NCBI GenBank assembly: GCA_903935205.1
Contig: CAIZQU010000018.1
Coordinates: 1 to 64,000, forward strand
Reading direction: 5' to 3'
Length of the DNA stretch: 64,000 nt
DNA from: an uncultured cyanobacterium
GTDB lineage: Bacteria; Cyanobacteriota; Cyanobacteriia; PCC-6307; Cyanobiaceae
Positions within the stretch are counted from its first letter, which is position 1; the number at the start of each line of letters is the position of its first letter. The notes under the pieces are model-generated. The model did not search any database. It had not been told where the DNA came from and was given only the letters and a program-made list of their open reading frames with translations. Shown here in pieces: positions 57,793 through 64,000 of the stretch. The translations under genes and the position numbers were made by a program.

Positions 57793-58079
57793 TCGCGGGG
57801 CTGCTCCGGCGCCACCCCCAGAGCAAACGCCACCAGCAGGGCGGCCAGGGCCAGGGGCAGGGGCGGAACCAACGCCTGCCAGACACCCACGGCCAGGGAT
57901 CCCGGCCGGCGGCGCCGGCCCAGCGGGGCGGTGACGGATGCGGACGGCGGCAGGACCATCGGAGCCCCGGGACGGACCCTGCCCGGGGCGACCCGGCGCC
58001 GCAGGTCACAGCCCGGGGAAGCGGGAGCGGAGCGCAGGCGGGGTGCGGTAGAGAAGGAGGCGAGGGCCATGCCGGTCAA
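57738..58079 (-). CDS. Small conserved hypothetical membrane protein
   Basis: C-terminus [43 protein letters not shown]; start uncertain. Confidence 0.5.
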   Translation of the reverse strand: MTGMALASFSTAPRLRSAPASPGCDLRRRVAPGRVRPGAPMVLPPSASVTAPLGRRRRPGSLAVGVWQALVPPLPLALAALLVAFALGVAPEQPRDQEAICQRQAGVEACRVW

Positions 58080-58105
58080 CGATCGACGCTGATACAGGTG
58101 TACTC

Positions 58106-59062
58106 ATGACGACGGGTTCTGTCAACGCTTCCCAGGGGGCCCCGATCCCGGCCGCGGTGCGCAACGCCCTGGCCGCGCCGGAGCGAAGGCCTGGACAGGT
58201 GCTGGTGCTGGGCGGCGGCTACACGGGTCTGCGCTTCGGCCGGGCCCTGGCCCAGCTCGGCGTGCGGGTGCTCGTCAGCCGGCGGGAGCCGCCCCCCCAG
58301 CCCGCCGCCACCGGACTGGGCTGGATCGGCTTCGATCCCGACCGCGGCCTGATCCCCGACGCCGATGCCCTGGAGGGCACCACCCACCTGCTGAGCACCA
58401 TCCCCCCGGACCAGGACGGCCGCGATCCGGTGCTCACCCACCTGGGGGAGACACTCAACGCCCTGCCCCTGGCCTGGGTGGGCTATCTCTCCACCACCGG
58501 CGTCTACGGCGACCGTGGCGGCGGCTGGGTCGATGAGGGCAGCCCCACCGATCCCGGCCTGGAACGCAGCCGGGCCCGGCTGGCCTGCGAAACCGCCTGG
58601 TGCCAGCGGGAGCTGCCGCTGCAGGTGTTCCGTCTGCCGGCCATCTACGGGCCGGGCCGCAGCCCCTTCGCGGCCCTGCGCCAGGGCACGGCCCGACTGA
58701 TCCACAAACCGGGCCAGGTCTTCTGCCGCATCCACGTCGACGACATCGTCGGCGCCCTGCTGCACAACCTGGCCCTGGCGCCGTCAGCGCGTCCCAGCCC
58801 CTTGATCCTGGCGGACAACACCCCCTGCCCCTCCAGCGAAACCCTGGGCTACGCCGCCCATCTCCTGGGCTGCAGCCTGCCGGCGTTCCAGTCCTGGGGG
58901 GATCTGGAGGCCGGCCTCAGCCCGATGGCGCGCAGTTTCTGGAGTGAGAACAGACGGGTCAGCAGCCGTTTGCTGCAGGAGGGCCTGGGCTACCGGTTGC
59001 TCTACCCCAGCTATCGGGAGGGCTACCGCGCTTGCCTCAGGGAGGAGGAAGGGGCGGCGTAG
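58106..59062 (+). CDS. NAD-dependent epimerase/dehydratase (SDR, YeeZ-like)
   Basis: VLVLGGGYTGLRFGRALAQLG, YLSTTGVYGDRGG, FRLPAIYGPGRSPF. Confidence 0.88.
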   Translation: MTTGSVNASQGAPIPAAVRNALAAPERRPGQVLVLGGGYTGLRFGRALAQLGVRVLVSRREPPPQPAATGLGWIGFDPDRGLIPDADALEGTTHLLSTIPPDQDGRDPVLTHLGETLNALPLAWVGYLSTTGVYGDRGGGWVDEGSPTDPGLERSRARLACETAWCQRELPLQVFRLPAIYGPGRSPFAALRQGTARLIHKPGQVFCRIHVDDIVGALLHNLALAPSARPSPLILADNTPCPSSETLGYAAHLLGCSLPAFQSWGDLEAGLSPMARSFWSENRRVSSRLLQEGLGYRLLYPSYREGYRACLREEEGAA

Positions 59063-59211
59063 CCCGCCAACCGGCGACGCGTTGCCCCAGCAAGCGCCGC
59101 AGGGAGGGCCGGATGATCGCCGGTGCCCTCTGGACAGATCTGCCTGCACCGCTGCCGACGCACCGGGAGGCTCGTCGCGGTGTGCTCTGGGTCGTCACGA
59201 CCGGCGAGGCT

Positions 59212-59355
59212 CTAGAGCGGATCCTGTGCCCCACCGAAGCGGGTGGGCAGGCCCAGATCGGGTTCGATCCGGTCCCAGTGGATCTCGATCCAGCCCCGCT
59301 GCACCCCCACCGCCAGGGCGGAGACCAGGATGCCCAGCAACAGGAGGCGAAGCAT
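59212..59355 (-). CDS. Small (47 aa) putative membrane peptide divergent from pdxA
   Basis: MLRLLLLGILVSALAVGVQRGWIEIHWDRIEPDLGLPTRFGGAQDPL; start overlaps pdxA start at CATG. Confidence 0.4.
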   Translation of the reverse strand: MLRLLLLGILVSALAVGVQRGWIEIHWDRIEPDLGLPTRFGGAQDPL

Positions 59356-60406
59356 GGCGCAGTCCCAGAAAACGGAAACCCCATCCAAGCCGGAGCCGGC
59401 GCCCCTGGCGCTGGCCCTGGGGGATCCGGCCGGAATCGGCGCCGAGGTGGCGCTCAAGGCCCTGGCGGCCCTGGCCCGCCAACCCCAGGGGGCGCCCGCG
59501 GTCGTGCTGGTGGGTTGCGGCCGCTGGTTGGAGGAGAGCCATCGGCGGCTGCGGCAGGCGGGCTGCACGGATCTGGCCGATCCCCGGATGTTTGAGCTGG
59601 AGGATCTGCCCCTGGAGGCACCGCTGCAACCGGGACAGGTCGGGGCCCTGGCCGGGGCCGCCAGCTTCGCCTGGCTGACCCGCGCGACCGAGCTGGTGCT
59701 GGAGGGCCGCTGCCGGGCGCTGGTGACGGCACCGATCGCCAAGGCCAGCTGGCAGGCGGCAGGCCATCCCTACCCCGGCCAGACCGAACGGCTGGCGGAA
59801 CTCTGCGGTGTGGAGCAGGCCTCGATGCTGTTCACCGCCCTCCCTCCCCAGGGAACCTGGCGCTTCAACACACTGCTGGCCACCACCCACATCCCCATGG
59901 CGGCGGTGCCAGCAGCCCTGAACCCGGCCCTGGTGGAACGGCAGCTCGATCGGCTGCTCGACTTCTGCCGGCGTTTCAGCAGCAAACCGCGGCTGGTGGT
60001 GGCAGGGCTCAACCCCCACGCCGGCGAAGCGGGGCACCTGGGGCGGGAGGAGAGCGACTGGCTGGAGCCCTGCCTGGAGGAGTGGCGGCGGCGCCACCCG
60101 GAGGTGCGGCTGGAGGGTCCCCTGCCGCCGGACAGCTGCTGGCTGGAGGCCGCCGCCGCCTGGCGGGACGGCAGCGCAGCGGCGGACGGCTACCTGGCGC
60201 TATACCACGACCAGGGCCTGATCCCGGTGAAGCTGCTGGCCTTCGACGCGGCGGTGAACACCACCCTGGGCCTGCCTTTCCTGCGCACCTCCCCGGACCA
60301 CGGCACGGCCTTCGCCATCGCCGGCCAGGGCAGGGCCCGCGCCGACAGCATGGCGGCGGCAATCCGCACGGCGGCGGAGCTGGGGCTGCCGCTCAGGCCG
60401 GCCTGA
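59354..60406 (+). CDS. pdxA: 4-hydroxythreonine-4-phosphate dehydrogenase
   Basis: LALGDPAGIGAEVALKAL, VTAPIAKASW, GLNPHAGEAGHLGREE, ALYHDQGLIPVKLL, TSPDHGTAF. Confidence 0.95.
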   Translation: MAQSQKTETPSKPEPAPLALALGDPAGIGAEVALKALAALARQPQGAPAVVLVGCGRWLEESHRRLRQAGCTDLADPRMFELEDLPLEAPLQPGQVGALAGAASFAWLTRATELVLEGRCRALVTAPIAKASWQAAGHPYPGQTERLAELCGVEQASMLFTALPPQGTWRFNTLLATTHIPMAAVPAALNPALVERQLDRLLDFCRRFSSKPRLVVAGLNPHAGEAGHLGREESDWLEPCLEEWRRRHPEVRLEGPLPPDSCWLEAAAAWRDGSAAADGYLALYHDQGLIPVKLLAFDAAVNTTLGLPFLRTSPDHGTAFAIAGQGRARADSMAAAIRTAAELGLPLRPA

Positions 60407-60866
60407 TCCGCATCAGGGCCTGGCCGAACTCCACCGGGGTGCCGTTCTCGACCAGGATCTCAACCACCTCGCCGCCGACCTCGGCCTCGAGTTCGTTCAT
60501 CAGCTTCATCGCCTCGAGGATGCAGATCGTCTGACCCGGGGAGATGCGGTTGCCCACCTCCACGAAGGGAGGGTCGGCCGGGGAGGGAGAGCGATAGAAG
60601 GTGCCGACCATCGGGGCGGTGATGGTGTGCAGGTCGCTGCGGGCGGCGGGGGCCGGCGGCGGCGGCGGCGAGGGGGCAGCCCCGGGCAGCGGAGCGGCGA
60701 CCGGGGCGGGAGCGGCCGCCTGGAGGACGGTCACCGGCGCTGCGGTGGCGGGGAGGTTGCGGCGAACTTCGAGGTGGAAGTCGTCGCCCTTGAGGGAGAA
60801 CTCCTGGATGTCGCTCTCGGCGAGCAGGGCGAGCAGCTGGCGCAGTTGGTCGTGATCGAGCTGCAT
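60393..60866 (-). CDS. accB: Acetyl-CoA carboxylase biotin carboxyl carrier protein
   Basis: ICILEAMKLMNELEAEVGGEVVEILVENGTPVEFGQAL. Confidence 0.96.
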   Translation of the reverse strand: MQLDHDQLRQLLALLAESDIQEFSLKGDDFHLEVRRNLPATAAPVTVLQAAAPAPVAAPLPGAAPSPPPPPAPAARSDLHTITAPMVGTFYRSPSPADPPFVEVGNRISPGQTICILEAMKLMNELEAEVGGEVVEILVENGTPVEFGQALMRIRPA

Positions 60867-60870
60867 CGTT

Positions 60871-61431
60871 TCAGGACTCCCGACCCAGGTAGGAATCGTT
60901 GCGGGTGTCGATCTTGATCTTCTCGCCGATCGAGATGAACAGGGGCACCATCACCTGGGCGCCGGTCTCGACGATCGCCGGCTTGGTGCCGCCGGTGGCG
61001 GTGTCGCCCTTGACGCCGGGGTCGGTCTGGGTGACCGCAAGAACCACCGAGTTGGGGAGCTCCACCTCCAGTGGCTTGTTGTTCCAGGACACAACGCTGA
61101 CCTCCATGCCCTCCTTGAGATACTTGCGCTGATCTCCGATCTGCTGGGCGGTGAGGCGGGTCTCCTCGTAGGAGGCCATGTCCATGAACACGAAGTTGTC
61201 ACCCTCCATGTAGGTGTGCTGGAGGGTCGACTTCTCCAGCACCGCCTGGGGCACGGTCTCGCCAGCGCGGAAGGTCTTCTCCACCACGTTGCCGCTCTGC
61301 ACCGCCTTGAGCTTGGTGCGCACAAAGGCCGAACCCTTGCCGGGCTTGACGTGGAGGAACTCGATCACACGCCAGACCTGACCATCCAGCTCGATCGAGG
61401 TGCCGGTGCGGAAGTCGTTGCTGGAGATCAT
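60871..61431 (-). CDS. efp: Elongation factor P
   Basis: [42 protein letters not shown]. Confidence 0.97.
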   Translation of the reverse strand: MISSNDFRTGTSIELDGQVWRVIEFLHVKPGKGSAFVRTKLKAVQSGNVVEKTFRAGETVPQAVLEKSTLQHTYMEGDNFVFMDMASYEETRLTAQQIGDQRKYLKEGMEVSVVSWNNKPLEVELPNSVVLAVTQTDPGVKGDTATGGTKPAIVETGAQVMVPLFISIGEKIKIDTRNDSYLGRES

Positions 61432-61547
61432 TCCGGCGCTTCGGATTCGCCGGATTGTACGTCTGGCTACCGGCCCCAGTCGGGGCGCCCAGCCCCGGCG
61501 CCCCAGGCACCTGTGCCAGAGTCCGCACAGCAGAGGAGCAGGCAGCC

Positions 61548-62678
61548 ATGCGCGCAGCGGGCCACCCCGGCGACCGCGTCGGCGTTTTCCAAGGCCGTCA
61601 CGGTCTCCACCGTCTCACCGGCCTGGTGCTGGCCCTGGTGCTCAGCCTCGGCGGTCTGTTGCTGGCGCCCGCCGGAGCCCTGGCGGAGCTGCCCCAGGGC
61701 AATGCCGTCAAGGACCCCGAGGCGATCCTGCGCAACGCCCTGCCGATCAAGGCCCAGCAACTTCAGGAGCTGCAGCACCGCCTGGAGGCCACCAGCGATG
61801 ACCTGCGGGCCAAGCGCTGGAAGCCGCTGGCCGGTCTGGTGACCCGCTGCCAGTCCCAGCTCAGCGGCCAACGGGCGGCGATCCTGGCGGGCTTCCCGGC
61901 GGACGCCCAGCCCCGAGCCAGCGAGTTGCTCGATCGGCTCGAAACCCAACTTCAGGAGGTGGCCGCCGCCGCCGAAGCCCGCGACCGCGACGCCTTCCTG
62001 GCCGGCCGCCGCGCCGCCCTCTCCAGCATCGGAGCGGCCGAGGGGCTGCTGGTGGGCGACTTTCCCTTCGCGATCCCGGCCGAATTCGATGCCCTGCCGC
62101 GGCTGCTGGGCCGGGCCACGGTGCAGATCAGCACCACCCAGGGCGATCTGACCGCCGTGATCGATGGTTACAACGCGCCCCTGACCGGCGGCGCCTTTGT
62201 GGATCTGGTGCAGCGAAAGTTTTACGACGGGCTTCCCTTCACCAGGGCCGAAGATTTCTATGTGCTCCAGACCGGTGATCCGAAGGGCGACGCCCAGGGT
62301 TACGTGGACGCCAAGACCGGCCAGGAGCGCCATGTGCCCCTCGAGATCCGCATCGTCGGCGATGCCGAACCGATCTACAACCAGACCTTCGAGGACATCG
62401 GCCGCTACAAGGCGGAGCCGGTGCTGCCCTTCGCCACCTACGGCACCCTGGGCTGGGCCCATTCCGACGGCCAGCTCGACGACGGATCGTCGCAGTTCTT
62501 CTTCTTCCTCTATGAAGCCGAGCTGACCCCTGCCGGCCTCAACCTGGTGGATGGCCGCAACGCCGCCTTCGGTTATGTGGTGGAAGGGATGGATGTGCTG
62601 CACGAGCTGGGCGTGGACGACCGGATCGTTTCGGCCCGGGTGATCGAAGGAGCGGAGAATCTCAAACCCCACGCCTGA
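61548..62678 (+). CDS. Peptidylprolyl isomerase, cyclophilin type (TLP40/AnaCyp40-like)
   Basis: Signal peptide, helical N-terminal domain, cyclophilin-like [51 protein letters not shown]. Confidence 0.88.
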   Translation: MRAAGHPGDRVGVFQGRHGLHRLTGLVLALVLSLGGLLLAPAGALAELPQGNAVKDPEAILRNALPIKAQQLQELQHRLEATSDDLRAKRWKPLAGLVTRCQSQLSGQRAAILAGFPADAQPRASELLDRLETQLQEVAAAAEARDRDAFLAGRRAALSSIGAAEGLLVGDFPFAIPAEFDALPRLLGRATVQISTTQGDLTAVIDGYNAPLTGGAFVDLVQRKFYDGLPFTRAEDFYVLQTGDPKGDAQGYVDAKTGQERHVPLEIRIVGDAEPIYNQTFEDIGRYKAEPVLPFATYGTLGWAHSDGQLDDGSSQFFFFLYEAELTPAGLNLVDGRNAAFGYVVEGMDVLHELGVDDRIVSARVIEGAENLKPHA

Positions 62679-62731
62679 GCAAGCGCGCGCCGGGGTCCGG
62701 GCAGCGGCAGGACGAAAGCAGCGAGAGGCTT

Positions 62732-63955
62732 ATGACCAGGCCCCCATCCCGATCCAGCTCCCGCGCGGAACTCCCTGAGGGGGGTAGGGAGTCGGCTGAT
62801 GATGAAACCCTCGCCGACCTCGGGGAATGGGAGCTGATCCGGAGGCTGGGGGCCTTCGCGCCACCCGGCCAGTTCAGCGACGATGCGGCACTGCTGGCTC
62901 CCTGCGAGGTCGCGCGCTCCGGCAGCCACGGGTGCCGCCGGCTGGTGCTCAACACCGATGTCCTGGTGGATGGGCTCCACTTCAGCGACGCCACCACCAC
63001 GCCGGCGCAGGTGGGCTGGCGGACCGCCGCGGCCAACCTCTCGGATCTGGCGGCGATGGGCTGCACCGAGGTGGAGGGGATCACGGTGGGGCTGGTGGCG
63101 CCCGCCGCAACCCCATGGAGCTGGGTGGAGGGCGTGTATCGCGGCCTCAGCGACGCCCTGGCGGCCTACGGCGGGGTGCTGCTTGGGGGCGATTGCAGCG
63201 GCGGGATGCAGCGGATGCTGGCCGTGGCGGCGGTGGGGAAGTTGCCGCCAATCCAGGAGGGCGCGGGGGAGGACGGATGCGGGCCCTGGGGTGCCATCCG
63301 CCGTGGCGATGGCCGGCCCGGCGACGCCCTGGTCTGCACGGGCCCCCATGGCCTCAGCCGGCTGGGGTTGGCGCTGCTGCAGGGGCACGTTGCCGGCCTT
63401 GAGCGGATCAGCGCGGAGCCTGCTGCTGAGGTGGCAGCCAAGGCAGGAGGCCAGCTGATGGAGGCTGAGCCGCTGCACAGCTCAGGGATGGAACAACCAC
63501 CGGCGCTCCCAGTCGCTCTCATGCACCGGGCGATCGAAGCCCACCAACGGCCGAAGCCTCGCTTCGACGCGGTACGGGCACTCCACCGCAGCCGCCCTGA
63601 AGGACTGCCCTGGCGGGTGGGCGGCTGCGACAGCAGCGATGGCCTGGCGGCGGCCGTGGCGGCGATCGCCAGCAGCAGCGATTGCGGGGCCCTGCTGAAC
63701 CCTGCTGCCCTGCCGCTGGATCCAGCCATGGCCGGCCTCCCCCAGGCGCAGACCTGGTGCCTGGAGGGCGGCGAGGACTTCGAGCTGGTGCTGGCCCTGC
63801 AGCCCGCCTGGGCCGAGGCCCTGGCGGCGGCCCTGCCCGGCTGCAGCCTGATCGGAGAGCTGACAGCGGGCTCGGCCGGCGAGCTGCACTGGGCCGGGCC
63901 CGCCGAGCAGGACGATGAAGCGATCCCCAACAGCGGCTACCGGCACTTCTGCTGA
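62732..63955 (+). CDS. thiL: Thiamine-phosphate kinase
   Basis: DLGEWELIRRLG, FSDDAALL, NTDVLVDGLHFS, AAANLSDLAAMGC, GGDCSGG, CDSSDGLAAAV. Confidence 0.94.
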   Translation: MTRPPSRSSSRAELPEGGRESADDETLADLGEWELIRRLGAFAPPGQFSDDAALLAPCEVARSGSHGCRRLVLNTDVLVDGLHFSDATTTPAQVGWRTAAANLSDLAAMGCTEVEGITVGLVAPAATPWSWVEGVYRGLSDALAAYGGVLLGGDCSGGMQRMLAVAAVGKLPPIQEGAGEDGCGPWGAIRRGDGRPGDALVCTGPHGLSRLGLALLQGHVAGLERISAEPAAEVAAKAGGQLMEAEPLHSSGMEQPPALPVALMHRAIEAHQRPKPRFDAVRALHRSRPEGLPWRVGGCDSSDGLAAAVAAIASSSDCGALLNPAALPLDPAMAGLPQAQTWCLEGGEDFELVLALQPAWAEALAAALPGCSLIGELTAGSAGELHWAGPAEQDDEAIPNSGYRHFC

Positions 63956-64000
63956 GCACGGGGCCCGGACCGGCAGCGCTGGCCAGCCGAAAGGTCCGGA

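Overview
High-GC chromosomal window from a cyanobacterium, most likely of the picocyanobacterial Synechococcus/Cyanobium type. This is inferred from SqdB/SqdX, CbiD, a Psb34-like protein and the gene order. Most of the window is core metabolism and housekeeping: RNase J, dapA-asd, tig-clpP-clpX, dnaX, rpmI-rplT, thiG, sqdB-sqdX, PBP2, guaA, cbiD, pdxA, accB, efp and thiL. The accessory core is about 31.3-50.0 kb. (i) A tRNA-Gly(CCC) gene has a 46-nt duplicate of its 3' half about 1.24 kb downstream. The interval holds a RelBE-type TA pair and a degraded fragment of a TOTE conflict-system primase. (ii) A defence cluster follows: two VapC/PIN modules with antitoxins, a frameshifted HTH gene, and a type I R-M locus hsdM-hsdS-hsdR with an overlapping YgjP-like metallopeptidase gene. 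(iii) An arsenate-resistance module (pstS, arsR, ArsJ-associated gap, arsJ) has matching ATCAA-N6-TTGAT inverted repeats in front of pstS and gap, and a 5-bp tandem repeat tract in the arsR/gap intergenic region. (iv) A divergent outer-membrane barrel/arylsulfatase pair has, in both genes, an apparent single-base frameshift just after the signal peptide. A second decayed zone (10.7-12.4 kb) carries an IS66 remnant and a probable GT2 remnant. No CRISPR array or rRNA was seen. I found no convincing wholly new system. The best leads are the shared operators in the arsenic/phosphate module and the tRNA-flanked conflict-system remnant.
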